From the NCBI GenBank assembly GCA_022792295.1, contig JAAWAR010000089.1, positions 1-63,162 on the forward strand: 63,162 nt of DNA, given 5' to 3'. Positions 1-10,222 of this stretch are shown piece by piece. The translations under genes were made by a program, and so were the position numbers. A model generated the notes under the pieces. That model saw only the letters and a list, made by a program, of their open reading frames with translations. It was not told the DNA's origin and did no database searches. Within the stretch, counting starts at the first letter, position 1. Each line of letters opens with the position of its first letter. Source of the DNA: Lachnospiraceae bacterium. GTDB taxonomy: Bacteria; Bacillota; Clostridia; Lachnospirales; Lachnospiraceae.

Positions 1-882
1 GTTGATCTTATCATGGCTGATGAGCTGGTTGTTCATCTGCTTTTTAATGTCCTCGATATTGCCCTTCGAAGTAGCGATCGCAGAGATGCCTGCGCCCGGG
101 AACGTAACCTTGGCCGTTGAACCAAATTTATAAACCATATCCGGATTTCCTGCCTTCTCACACTCGCTTAAGATCTCCAAAACGTGTGCCGGCTTCTCCG
201 GGTACAGATGGTGGACGCAGTATGCGTTATCCCAGTAGATGCGGAAGTCTTTAGCCGCCGGCTTTAAGTTGGCAAAGCGCTTCACAACCTCATCGGAATA
301 CGTCTGGCCCGACGGATTGGAATACTGCGGAACACACCAGATTCCCTTTACTGCCTCGTCGTTGTTGACGTACTTCTCCACGAGGTCCATATCCGGGCCG
401 TCATCATACAGCGGGATGTTGATCATCTCGATCCCAAAATACTCCGTAATTGCAAAGTGACGGTCATATCCCGGTACCGGGCAAAGGAATTTTACCTTAT
501 CGAGCTTGCACCACGGTGTATGTCCCATCACGCCGTGGCTGTAGGAACGGGATACGGTATCGTACATAAGCGTTAAGCTGGCGCTGCCGTACATAATCAC
601 GTTTTCCGCCGGTGCATCCATCATATCGCCCATCAGAACCTTGGCTTCCTGAATACCGGTCAGCACGCCATAGTTTCGGACGTCGCCCTCCTCTACCATA
701 AAATCACTCTTGCTGTTTAAAACATCGAGCATCGGCAGTGTCAGATCAAGCTGCTCTGTGCTTGGCTTTCCGCGTGCCATGTTAAGCTTTAAATTCTTCC
801 CCTGATATTCTTTGTAGACAGCCGCAAGCTGCTCCTTCTGTGAAGCAAGTTCTTCCTTTGACATTTCACGAAATGCTTTCAT
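1..882 (-). CDS. class I/II aminotransferase (MocR/aspartate-aminotransferase-like), C-terminus cut by window edge
   Basis: Reverse-strand frame from ATG at 882 reads MKAFREMSKEELASQKEQLAAVYKEYQGKNLKLNMARGKPSTEQLDL...; open to the window edge; not in the ORF track because it has no stop in the window. Confidence 0.85.
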   Translation of the reverse strand, partial: MKAFREMSKEELASQKEQLAAVYKEYQGKNLKLNMARGKPSTEQLDLTLPMLDVLNSKSDFMVEEGDVRNYGVLTGIQEAKVLMGDMMDAPAENVIMYGSASLTLMYDTVSRSYSHGVMGHTPWCKLDKVKFLCPVPGYDRHFAITEYFGIEMINIPLYDDGPDMDLVEKYVNNDEAVKGIWCVPQYSNPSGQTYSDEVVKRFANLKPAAKDFRIYWDNAYCVHHLYPEKPAHVLEILSECEKAGNPDMVYKFGSTAKVTFPGAGISAIATSKGNIEDIKKQMNNQLISHDKIN

Positions 883-1273
883 GTCTGCCTTCCTCCTTGA
901 CTTTTTATTTTAGTCCGCAGCCCCATCGGGCCTGTTTCCTGTAGCTTTATTATAATCGAAGCGCTGATTTCTTACAATCCTATTTTTAAGCTTTTCCTCT
1001 TAATTTTCTTAAGTAAGGCGCATTGACTTTTTTACAGAATTTACGAATTCCGTCTGGCCCCGACGGTCAGCAACCATGCCGAATTTTTTGGCATGGCTTT
1101 TTCTGAATCCCTCTTTTCCATGTTCGATCTATGCAATTTGCCCTCAGCAGACAAGGCGGCACTTGAGGCGTGTGTCCCCCTGCCCGCCAGGGGGGGAAGT
1201 CCCCGCATTGTAGAGCCCCATATTTTTTATGGAAGGGGCTCCCTTGCACCGGGGTCCCTTCCTCAATATCCTT

Positions 1274-1702
1274 TTACGGATCCTCATATTCTCTGTTTTT
1301 CTTTTCCGCAAAATATTTGGCAAGCCTGCCGCTAATATAGTAGATAAAGGAAAAGGCCACCACAAATGTCAGAATATACTCAAACGACCAGAGGCCGAAT
1401 TCACCACGCTTTGCAGCCACCGCCATGGCAAAGCCCAGAATGCCTGCAATCACTGCTGTCACCGCCTTCTTTCTTCTGCGCCCGGCCGGCATTGCCGCCT
1501 CCGGGTCCAATCCCAGCATGTACTGACGGACTGTCATATAAATCGGTGTGCCGACCAAGATCACCATTTCTGTCACACAATCTGCAGATGTCTTTTCAAA
1601 AAAGAATAATTTGATCACCAGGGCCGCCGCCGAAAAAACCACAAGAATACTTGTAAGTTCCGAATAGATCCTCCGATACTCCGCCACCACTCTCTCATCC
1701 AT
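1274..1702 (-). CDS. small membrane protein (DUF6773-like), 142 aa
   Basis: ORF MDERVVAEYRRIYSELTSILVVFSAAALVIKLFF... with hydrophobic segments, directly downstream of an HTH gene. Confidence 0.7.
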   Translation of the reverse strand: MDERVVAEYRRIYSELTSILVVFSAAALVIKLFFFEKTSADCVTEMVILVGTPIYMTVRQYMLGLDPEAAMPAGRRRKKAVTAVIAGILGFAMAVAAKRGEFGLWSFEYILTFVVAFSFIYYISGRLAKYFAEKKNREYEDP

Positions 1703-1705
1703 TCT

Positions 1706-1903
1706 TCATTCCTCCTCCCAGAATAATTCATCTAATGTCTTATCAAGTGCCCGGCAGATCCGGATACAAAGCTTAAGAGTCGGATTATAGTCCCCAGCCT
1801 CAATCATCCCAATCGTCTGCCTTGTTGCCTCCACCACAGCCGCGAGCTCCCCCTGTGACATGTCTTTCGCCGCCCGCGCTGCCTTCATCCTTAGATTTTT
1901 CAT
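1706..1903 (-). CDS. short Cro/CI-type HTH transcriptional regulator (65 aa)
   Basis: MKNLRMKAARAAKDMSQGELAAVVEATRQTIGMIEAGDYNPTLKLCIRICRALDKTLDELFW: canonical XRE HTH. Confidence 0.9.
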   Translation of the reverse strand: MKNLRMKAARAAKDMSQGELAAVVEATRQTIGMIEAGDYNPTLKLCIRICRALDKTLDELFWEEE

Positions 1904-2159
1904 TTATCCGCTTGCCTCCTCCTTTCCTCTGGCGCATCCATACTATATCATATATCGTTCATAAAGTCAAATATATATTACATTATAAAAATTTTATCTG
2001 TCAAAACAGCAATTATTTCTCTGCTTACAGGCTCTTATAAAAGGTGCCTTCCTTTCCAGTCAAATCATTGCCTTTTCCCTTGCTTTTTATTTATCTTAGT
2101 GTTATAATGTTCAATAATTAATAAAATTCATATTTTTTGAACAAGAAAGGAGATTTTTC

Positions 2160-3689
2160 ATGGCATCTAATTCTTCTACACCCCGTTTTCCGACAGAGCG
2201 GATTGACTGGACCGTCACGCTGACGCCATTTTTTTTGATTCTGTTTTTGTGTGCCTGTTTTGTGCTGTTTCCCGAAGCTTCCAAGGAAATGCTTTCTCGC
2301 ATCCGCTTTATTTTGGGTGATACCTGCGGGCTTTATTACCTTGTAATCGGGCTGGGCATCTTTTTATTCTCTCTCTATCTGGCGTTCTCCCGCTACGGCT
2401 CTATCCGCCTGGGAAAGCCCGATGAAAAGCCCCGCTATTCCACGTTCACCTGGGGCAGCATGATGTTTACGGCAGGACTGGCCGCCGACATTCTGTTCTA
2501 TTCCTTCTGTGAGTGGATCCTGTATGCCAATGATCCGCACATTGCGGAAATGGGCTCCATGCAGCTCTGGTCCAGCACCTATCCGATCTTTCACTGGGGG
2601 CCGATCCCTTGGGGCTTTTATCTCGTCCTGGCAGTCGCTTTCGGCTTTATGCTCCATGTACGCGGATGCAAAAAACAGAAGTATTCCGAGGCCTGCCGGC
2701 CGATTCTCGGGGATAAGGTGGATGGCCTTTTCGGAAGGCTTATCGATCTTTTAGCTCTTTTTGCTCTCCTTGCCGGAACTGCAACCACCTTCGGGCTGGC
2801 GACCCCTTTGCTCACACAGATTCTCACCGAGCTTTTTGGCCTTCCTGACACGAAATGGGTCACCATCGCGATCCTCGTTCTCACCTGCATCGTTTATACG
2901 CACTCTGTCTCAAACGGTATGAAGGGCATCGCAAAACTATCCGCTGCCTGCATGTATCTGCTGTTTGCGCTGGTTGCCTATATTTTCTTCGCCGGAGGTG
3001 AAACACGCTATATTGTAGAGACCGGCTTTTCCGCAATCGGCAACCTGGCCCAAAATTTTCTCAGCCTTTCCACGTTCACGGACCCGCAGAGGACTTCCTC
3101 CTTCCCGCAGAACTGGACAATCTTCTACTGGGCCTACTGGATTGTCTGGTGTGTGGCCGCACCGTTTTTTATCGGCAGCATTTCCCGCGGGCGGACGATC
3201 CGCCAGACCATTTTGGGCGGTTATGTATATGGGCTGGGAAGCACATTTTTAAGTTTTTCGATCCTCGGCAATTACAGCCTCGGGCTGCAGGTCTCCGGCC
3301 GTCTTCCGGTTCTCAGCCTCTACAGCTCCACTGGCGATCTGTATTTGACTATCATCTCTGTCATTAACTCCCTGCCGCTCGCTCCTCTTGTGCTGGTACT
3401 TTTATTTGTCGTCATGATCGCCTTCTATGCCACAAGCTTTGACTCTATCTCACTTGTCGCCTCCTGTTACAGTTATAAGACTATCGCCGAAGACGAACCT
3501 CCGCACAGCGTTGTCACGATCTTCTGGGCCATCCTGCTGATTTTACTCCCGATTGCCCTGGTATTTTCCGAAAATTCTATGAATAACCTGCAGAGCGTCT
3601 CGATCATTGCCGCCTTCCCCCTGGCGCTTGTGATTCTTTTAATTCTTGCAAGCTTTTTAAAGGATGCAAGGGAATACCTGAATTCTTAA
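2160..3689 (+). CDS. BCCT family transporter (betaine/carnitine/choline)
   Basis: 509 aa, ~12 hydrophobic segments; BCCT-like W-rich motifs (HWGPIPWGFY, NWTIFYWAYWIVWCVAAPFFIGSISRGRTIRQ). Confidence 0.88.
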   Translation: MASNSSTPRFPTERIDWTVTLTPFFLILFLCACFVLFPEASKEMLSRIRFILGDTCGLYYLVIGLGIFLFSLYLAFSRYGSIRLGKPDEKPRYSTFTWGSMMFTAGLAADILFYSFCEWILYANDPHIAEMGSMQLWSSTYPIFHWGPIPWGFYLVLAVAFGFMLHVRGCKKQKYSEACRPILGDKVDGLFGRLIDLLALFALLAGTATTFGLATPLLTQILTELFGLPDTKWVTIAILVLTCIVYTHSVSNGMKGIAKLSAACMYLLFALVAYIFFAGGETRYIVETGFSAIGNLAQNFLSLSTFTDPQRTSSFPQNWTIFYWAYWIVWCVAAPFFIGSISRGRTIRQTILGGYVYGLGSTFLSFSILGNYSLGLQVSGRLPVLSLYSSTGDLYLTIISVINSLPLAPLVLVLLFVVMIAFYATSFDSISLVASCYSYKTIAEDEPPHSVVTIFWAILLILLPIALVFSENSMNNLQSVSIIAAFPLALVILLILASFLKDAREYLNS

Positions 3690-3817
3690 GCTTTTTGTAA
3701 GCCGCTGCCACATTTTTACCCCAACTTAGTCGCGGATTCCCGTTGCCAACCGCGAGGATTCTGCTATAATAGAAGACAAGAGATTTTACTTAAAATTATA
3801 CGAGGAGGAAAGGCACT

Positions 3818-5257
3818 ATGAAAAGAAGAAGTTTTGGTCTCGCAGTCCTTAGCGCAGCCGCAGTTATGACCCTTGGCTCTGCTTTCAGCGCATTTGCCGG
3901 GACATGGAAAAACGACGGGACAGAATGGACTTATGTGGAAAACAGCGGCGAGCTCGCCACAGAAGCCTGGAGAAAGTCCGATGACGGCTCCAAGCAGTAT
4001 TACTTAGACAAGGATGGCTATATGGTCCGCAGCACCTTGCTTGATATTGACGGTGGATACTATTATGTCAACTCTGCCGGAGAGATGTCAACCAACTGTT
4101 GGAAATTTATCCAGAATCCGGCTTGGCAGGGCGATGATCTGGTAAATGAGGCAAGCTGGTATTACTTCCAAAATAATGGCCGTGCTTATGCCACCCGTGA
4201 CGGCAAGACGCAGGTCGTTGACATCGGTGGAAAAAAATTTGCATTTGATTCCTATGGCCGGATGCTGACCGGTTGGATGAACGAATCGGGCGAACGTGTG
4301 GCCGAAGAAGACTGGCCGAGTGCCGTCTACTACGGCGACGGAGAGGGCGACGGGAGCATCGTAACCAATGCCTGGGTCTATATCGCCGTCCCGGATGATG
4401 ACAACGAAGACGAGAACGAACCGGTCTATCACTTCTATTTCGGTGCAAACGGAAAGAAGACGACCGGAGCCGATAAAAAGATCGGCGATAAGAAATATAC
4501 CTTTGACGAACGCGGCGTTGCCATATACGGCTGGAAGAACAGCGATACCGAGGGCTGGAGATATTACGGTGAATCCGAGGATCCTTACCTGCACACCGGC
4601 TGGTTCCAGGCTGTCCCGCATAAGGATATGGATTCCGATGCCAACAACGACGGCTCTGAGTATTACTTCCATGCGGCTACGACCGGTGAGCTTGACAAAA
4701 ATCAGATTAAGACCGTTGACGGGAAAACCTATCTGTTCAATAGCTACGGCAGGATGATTACTGGCCTGAAGGTTCTCACGGTAGACGAAGACAATAAAAC
4801 GATTGAGAAAATCGAATCCGTTGATTCCCTGAATGATATACCGGAGGGACTTACCGATACCAGAAGCGTCTGCTATTTCGGCAGCGACGGCGCGGCAAAA
4901 TTCGGTACGCAGACAGTTGAGCTGGAAGGGACTAACTATACTTTCTCTTTCAAATCCAGCGGCGCACCTAAAGGTGCGGGGCTCACTGGCTTCTCCGACG
5001 GTTACATCTATGATCACGGAAGACGTCTGACCCCGGAGGAAGGCACGAAATACGGGATTGTTGAATGGTATGACGATGTGAAAGCAGAGAATCCCGAGAA
5101 AGTGCAGTATCTCCTCAGCGAAAGCGGAACCATTCAAAAATCCAAGAAAAATACGAAGGACAGCGATGGCTACTACTATTGCACCAATAATAAAGGTATC
5201 CTGATTCACGATCCGTTAAGCGAAAAGTGCGACGGAAAAGAGGGCCATAATAAATAA
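3818..5257 (+). CDS. secreted cell-wall-binding (choline-binding-type repeat) protein
   Basis: Signal peptide (MKRRSFGLAVLSAAAVMTLGSAFSAFA) followed by W/Y/G-rich repeats such as YYLDKDGYMV, YYFQNNGRAY, KKFAFDSYGRMLTGW. Confidence 0.85.
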   Translation: MKRRSFGLAVLSAAAVMTLGSAFSAFAGTWKNDGTEWTYVENSGELATEAWRKSDDGSKQYYLDKDGYMVRSTLLDIDGGYYYVNSAGEMSTNCWKFIQNPAWQGDDLVNEASWYYFQNNGRAYATRDGKTQVVDIGGKKFAFDSYGRMLTGWMNESGERVAEEDWPSAVYYGDGEGDGSIVTNAWVYIAVPDDDNEDENEPVYHFYFGANGKKTTGADKKIGDKKYTFDERGVAIYGWKNSDTEGWRYYGESEDPYLHTGWFQAVPHKDMDSDANNDGSEYYFHAATTGELDKNQIKTVDGKTYLFNSYGRMITGLKVLTVDEDNKTIEKIESVDSLNDIPEGLTDTRSVCYFGSDGAAKFGTQTVELEGTNYTFSFKSSGAPKGAGLTGFSDGYIYDHGRRLTPEEGTKYGIVEWYDDVKAENPEKVQYLLSESGTIQKSKKNTKDSDGYYYCTNNKGILIHDPLSEKCDGKEGHNK

Positions 5258-5309
5258 CCCTTTTCTACATTTGCCAACATCTTTCTTTTTACAACATACA
5301 ACTTACAAC

Positions 5310-5354
5310 AGGAAAACAGCAGGTCCCCGATTTGGGGATACCTGCTGTTTTCCT
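5310..5354. terminator. bidirectional terminator-like hairpin between convergent genes
   Basis: aggaaaacagcaggt-cccc-gattt-gggg-at-acctgctgttttcct followed by attcttttt. Confidence 0.8.
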
Positions 5355-5379
5355 ATTCTTTTTGTATGATTTTTATCTT

Positions 5380-6516
5380 TTATTCTACGTCCCCGCCTTT
5401 GACCGGAGGCCGCCCAAGACTCTCCCACTTCAGGAAAGCGCTGATAAATCCATCCAGCCCGCCGTCTAAGACGCTTCCCACGTTCCCGCTCTCAAACCCT
5501 GTCCTGTGATCCTTTACCATCGTATAGGGCTGCAGCACATAGGAGCGGATCTGGTTCCCCCAGCCGATTTCCTTCACATCGCCGCGAATATCGGAAATCT
5601 TCTCCGCATTCTCCTGCTGCTTGAGCATATACAGCTTTGCCTTCAGCATCTGCATGGCCTTATCCTTATTCTGAAACTGCGATCGTTCGTTCTGGCACTG
5701 CACGACGATTCCGGTCGGGATATGCGTAATCCGAACAGCGGACGAGGTTTTATTGATATGCTGGCCGCCTGCGCCGCTCGAGCGATACGTATCGACGCGC
5801 AGATCATCCGGGTTAATCTCCACATCTAGATCCTCCTCGATATCCGGCATCACGTCACAGGATACAAACGAGGTCTGGCGCTTTCCGTTGGCATTAAACG
5901 GTGAAATCCGCACAAGGCGATGAACGCCCCGCTCTGATTTCAGATACCCGAAGACATTCTCCCCATTGATCTGAATCGTCACCGACTTGATACCGGCTTC
6001 CTCTCCGTCCAGGTAATCCAAGACCTCCACCGAATATCCCCGGCTTTCGGCCCAGCGGTTATACATGCGGTACAGCATGCTGCACCAGTCACAGGATTCG
6101 GTGCCGCCGGCTCCGGCATTCAGCCGCAGGATTGCATTGCTGCCGTCATACTCTCCGGTAAGCAGAGTCCGGAGCCGCAGAGCGTCTAACTCCGACGTAA
6201 ATTCATCCAGCATTTCCTGAATTTCAGGGATCACAGTGGGGTCATTTTCCTCATAGCCCATCTCCAGCATCAGTTCAATCTCCTCATACTGGTTCTCCAG
6301 CTTTTTAAAACCTCCAACCGTGTCCTTTAAATTCTTTGCCTCCTTCACAAGCCTCGTGGATTTCTCCGCATCTTCCCAGAAACTAGGCTCCTCCATAGTC
6401 TTGTCAAGCTCGTCAATCCGCCGGATCTTGGCATCTAAGTTCAGGGAATCCCGAACTTCCTTTAATGGCTGCTCATATGTGGACAGGGTGTACTTAAACT
6501 GGTCAAGCTCAACCAT
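5380..6516 (-). CDS. prfB: peptide chain release factor 2
   Basis: 378 aa with GGQHINKTSSAVRITHIPTGIVV and adjacency to secA. Confidence 0.96.
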   Translation of the reverse strand: MVELDQFKYTLSTYEQPLKEVRDSLNLDAKIRRIDELDKTMEEPSFWEDAEKSTRLVKEAKNLKDTVGGFKKLENQYEEIELMLEMGYEENDPTVIPEIQEMLDEFTSELDALRLRTLLTGEYDGSNAILRLNAGAGGTESCDWCSMLYRMYNRWAESRGYSVEVLDYLDGEEAGIKSVTIQINGENVFGYLKSERGVHRLVRISPFNANGKRQTSFVSCDVMPDIEEDLDVEINPDDLRVDTYRSSGAGGQHINKTSSAVRITHIPTGIVVQCQNERSQFQNKDKAMQMLKAKLYMLKQQENAEKISDIRGDVKEIGWGNQIRSYVLQPYTMVKDHRTGFESGNVGSVLDGGLDGFISAFLKWESLGRPPVKGGDVE

Positions 6517-6532
6517 CGGTTTCCATCCTCTC

Positions 6533-9112
6533 TTACTGATTTAACGGCTTTCTGCCGTGACACTGTTTAAATTTCTTGCCGGAACCGCACGGGCATGGAT
6601 CGTTTGGATAAATCTTCTGGATTGTCCGTCTCTGCGGCGCCCGCGCGGCGGTATTATCCTTATTGGTCCCCGTTACCTTCGCAGCCGGTTCACGCTCTAC
6701 CTTTTGTTCAACGCGGATATGGCAGAGAATGCGGATCGTCTCCTCCCGGATTGCTGCCGACATGTCGTCAAACATCTCATACCCGTTCATCTTATATTCC
6801 ACAAGCGGATCCCGGTTGCCGTATGCCTGCAGACCGATTCCCTGACGGAGCTGGTCCATGTCGTCGATATGGGACATCCACTTGTTGTCAATGATCTTCA
6901 AGAGAATAACGCGCTCCACCTCGCGGATCTTTTCCGCATCCGGGAACTCCGCTTCCTTGGACTCATAAAACTTGATCGCCTTCTCCTTGAGCGCGTGCTT
7001 TAACTCCTCTTTTTTCATCCCGCGGATCTCATCCGTCAGTTCCACAGGCTGTAACGGGATAATCGGAAGCAGGAGTTCGTTTAGTTCTTTAAAGTTCCAT
7101 TTATCCGGAGACTGCTCGTCCCCGATGGACATATCCACGGCGCCCTCGACAATATCCGTCAGCATCTTCATGATTACGTCGCGCATATTTTCACCGTTTA
7201 ACACCTGCAGGCGCTCCGCATAGACAACCTCGCGCTGCTCATTCATGACTTCGTCATATTTTAACAGGTTTTCACGGATCCCATAGTTGTTTGTCTCGAT
7301 CTTCTTCTGTGCCTTTTCGATCGCCGAAGACAGCATCCTATGCTCGATCTGTTCGTTTTCCGGCACACCCAGGGCATTGAACATGCCCATCAGCTTATCC
7401 GAACCAAACAGACGCAACAGGTCATCCTCAAGAGAGATATAAAATCGGGATTCACCCGGATCTCCCTGTCTGCCGGAACGTCCACGGAGCTGGTTATCAA
7501 TACGCCTTGACTCATGGCGCTCCGTACCGATGATTTTTAAGCCGCCGGCGGCCTTAGACTCCTCATCTAACTTGATGTCCGTACCGCGGCCCGCCATATT
7601 TGTAGCGATCGTGACGGCACCGTGTACCCCGGCCTCCGCGACGATCTCGGCCTCCAGCTCATGAAATTTCGCATTCAGGACCTTGTGGGGAATGCCGCGC
7701 CGCTTTAACATCTGGCTTAACATCTCAGAGGTCTCGATCGTGATCGTGCCGACCAGAATCGGCTGGCCCTTGGCGTGTGTCTCAGCGATATTTTCGACGA
7801 CCGCATGGAATTTTTCTTTTTTGGTCTTGTAGACCGCGTCGTCTAAATCCTTACGGACTACCGGCTTATTGGTAGGAATCATGATGACATCCATCTGATA
7901 GATGTTGCGGAACTCGCGCTCCTCCGTCTGAGCCGTACCGGTCATACCGGCCTTTTTTCTGAACTTATTAAAAAAGTTCTGGAACGTGATCGTTGCCAGC
8001 GTGCGGGACTCTCTCTTAACTTTAACGTGCTCCTTCGCCTCAATCGCCTGGTGAAGGCCGTCGGAATAGCGGCGTCCCGGCATGATTCGCCCGGTAAATT
8101 CGTCTACGATCAGAACCTCGTCATCTTTTACCACATAGTCCTTGTCACGGAACATCAGGTAATTGGCGCGCAGCGCCAGAATCATATTATGCTGGATTTC
8201 CAGGTTCTCCGGATCCGCCAGGTTTTCAATGTGGAAAAAGTCTTCCACCTTTTTTACGCCTTCGGCCGTCAGGTTCACGACTTTATCCTTCTCATTGACG
8301 ATGAAATCCCCGGTCTCCTCAATCTCCTCGCCCATGATCGCGTTCAGCTTGCTGAACTCCGCCGACTCCTCGCCGCGTTTTAACTGCCTCGCGAGGATGT
8401 CACATACCTCGTAGAGCTTGGTGGATTTTCCGCTCTGGCCGGAGATGATGAGAGGAGTGCGGGCTTCGTCGATCAGAACCGAGTCCACCTCGTCAATGAT
8501 GCAGTAATCTAAATCACGCAGAACCATCTGCTCCTTATAGATCGCCATATTATCACGCAGATAATCGAAGCCCAGTTCATTGTTCGTCACATACGTAATG
8601 TCACAGCCGTATGCGGCTTTCCGCTCCTCCGAGCTCATGGAGTTTAAGACCACACCGACTTTGAGGCCCAGAAACTCATGGACCTGCCCCATCCACTCGG
8701 CGTCACGCTTTGCCAGATAATCGTTGACCGTTACGATCTGTACGCCTTTTCCTGCCAGCGCGTTTAAATAAGCCGGGCAGGTGGAGACCAGGGTCTTTCC
8801 TTCACCGGTCTTCATCTCGGCGATTCGGCCCTGATGAAGAACAATGCCGCCAATAAGCTGCACGGGATAGTGTTCCATCTGCAGTGTCCTGCGCGCTGCC
8901 TCTCGGACAGCCGCAAACGCTTCCGGCAAAATATCGTCAAGTGTCTCGCCGCCCGCCAGGCGTTCCTTGAACCTTCTTGTCTGGTCTCTCAGTTCCTCGT
9001 CGCTCATCGCCATCATATCCGGACGCAGCTTTTCGATTTTGTCTACGATCGGATAGATCAGCTTCAGCTCCCGTTCACTGTGCGTTCCAAATACTTTCTC
9101 AACAAGATTCAT
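6533..9112 (-). CDS. secA: preprotein translocase ATPase SecA
   Basis: 859 aa; [40 protein letters not shown]-terminal SEC-C zinc motif [19 protein letters not shown]. Confidence 0.98.
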   Translation of the reverse strand: MNLVEKVFGTHSERELKLIYPIVDKIEKLRPDMMAMSDEELRDQTRRFKERLAGGETLDDILPEAFAAVREAARRTLQMEHYPVQLIGGIVLHQGRIAEMKTGEGKTLVSTCPAYLNALAGKGVQIVTVNDYLAKRDAEWMGQVHEFLGLKVGVVLNSMSSEERKAAYGCDITYVTNNELGFDYLRDNMAIYKEQMVLRDLDYCIIDEVDSVLIDEARTPLIISGQSGKSTKLYEVCDILARQLKRGEESAEFSKLNAIMGEEIEETGDFIVNEKDKVVNLTAEGVKKVEDFFHIENLADPENLEIQHNMILALRANYLMFRDKDYVVKDDEVLIVDEFTGRIMPGRRYSDGLHQAIEAKEHVKVKRESRTLATITFQNFFNKFRKKAGMTGTAQTEEREFRNIYQMDVIMIPTNKPVVRKDLDDAVYKTKKEKFHAVVENIAETHAKGQPILVGTITIETSEMLSQMLKRRGIPHKVLNAKFHELEAEIVAEAGVHGAVTIATNMAGRGTDIKLDEESKAAGGLKIIGTERHESRRIDNQLRGRSGRQGDPGESRFYISLEDDLLRLFGSDKLMGMFNALGVPENEQIEHRMLSSAIEKAQKKIETNNYGIRENLLKYDEVMNEQREVVYAERLQVLNGENMRDVIMKMLTDIVEGAVDMSIGDEQSPDKWNFKELNELLLPIIPLQPVELTDEIRGMKKEELKHALKEKAIKFYESKEAEFPDAEKIREVERVILLKIIDNKWMSHIDDMDQLRQGIGLQAYGNRDPLVEYKMNGYEMFDDMSAAIREETIRILCHIRVEQKVEREPAAKVTGTNKDNTAARAPQRRTIQKIYPNDPCPCGSGKKFKQCHGRKPLNQ

Positions 9113-9277
9113 TCTCTACGCTCCTAAATCTAAAAAATGTAAACTTCCATAACTAATCCTTAATTTTTACAATCTTTTTTATTTTAACACCTTCCGGGCG
9201 TTTATTCAATGGGTTCCAGGTGTTTTTATGGTTTCTTTATGATCTCTTTACCGCTTTTTGTCTGAAACCTGTCGATT

Positions 9278-9694
9278 TTAGCTGATCCCACGGTCTCCAT
9301 CCAGACAATAAAATGTAAATTCCCCCTCCGCCAGCAGTTTTTTACTCTCCGACTCCCACACTCTCGCACGGGTAAAGCAAAGCGTTCTGCCGCGCTTTGT
9401 AATCGACGCCTCAGCCGTCAGACGGCCGGCCTGTCCGCACCCGCTTATAAAACGGAACGAACTGTCCAACGTCACATAACGCCGCCCGTCATTCCTTGTC
9501 ACAAGCCCGGCGGCGACCTCCGCCATCACAAACATAAGGCCGCCGTGGATCCTTTGCATGGCATTTAAGGAATTTTTTGTGATCTTTGCCTCCACACTGG
9601 CCCTGTCCCCTGTCAGCCCGACCGCACGGATCTGATTATGAATCATAAAGGGATTTGTCTCATTCACATGTGTGATTTGTTCCTCGTAGTTCAT
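9278..9694 (-). CDS. PaaI-family hotdog thioesterase
   Basis: 138 aa, NAMQRIHGGLMFVMAEVAAGL hotdog signature. Confidence 0.8.
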   Translation of the reverse strand: MNYEEQITHVNETNPFMIHNQIRAVGLTGDRASVEAKITKNSLNAMQRIHGGLMFVMAEVAAGLVTRNDGRRYVTLDSSFRFISGCGQAGRLTAEASITKRGRTLCFTRARVWESESKKLLAEGEFTFYCLDGDRGIS

Positions 9695-10017
9695 ATCCTC
9701 GCCACCTTTTCCTTTCTTTCTGGCACTCGATTCCTGTATACAGACATTCTACCAGACACAAAGCCTCCGTTCAAGCCGAAAAAATCCCCGCCTATGACGA
9801 GGATTTCTTCCATACTTATATGCAGGATTCTGCTTAAAATCAGAAGGTTGTCCAAAGACGGAAGCGACTTGCCCGACAGCCATTTATAGATTGCCTGCGG
9901 ATTCTCAAACCCCATTGCGGATTGAATATCCCGCACAGAATACCCGTTTTTCTCTAAAAGTTCTCTGATCCGGTTCCCGGTTTCTTCCTGGTGAATTGAC
10001 ACATACATTGGCTCCAT
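9691..10017 (-). CDS. XRE-type HTH regulator, 4-nt overlap with the thioesterase gene
   Basis: GNRIRELLEKNGYSVRDIQSAMGFENPQAIYKWLSGKSLPSLDNLLILSRILHISMEEIL. Confidence 0.85.
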   Translation of the reverse strand: MEPMYVSIHQEETGNRIRELLEKNGYSVRDIQSAMGFENPQAIYKWLSGKSLPSLDNLLILSRILHISMEEILVIGGDFFGLNGGFVSGRMSVYRNRVPERKEKVARI

Positions 10018-10222
10018 GGTGATACCTCCCCATCTGCAGCCTGTCTGTGCTGATTGGTCTTTGTGTTATTCAGTATACTATACCTGATCGGATTTGTCAT
10101 TCAACTTCTGGTTGAATTTTCCTTCCTTTTCCGCTATACTTTTGGTACTGTCCACTGATTCCCAGCGAACAGCCCCATACTTTTCAATCATTTATGTGCC
10201 TGGATGGGCGGAAAGGATTTTT

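Noticed and set aside
1067-1365. Several overlapping 60-80-aa ORFs around 1.1-1.4 kb
   Set aside because: Mutually overlapping on both strands within an intergenic hairpin-rich region and antisense to the DUF6773-like gene; no coding signature
4088-5209. 373-aa ORF antisense to the cell-wall-binding protein
   Set aside because: Shadow ORF created by codon bias of the sense gene; the sense strand has signal peptide and repeats, the antisense has no recognisable domain or SD support
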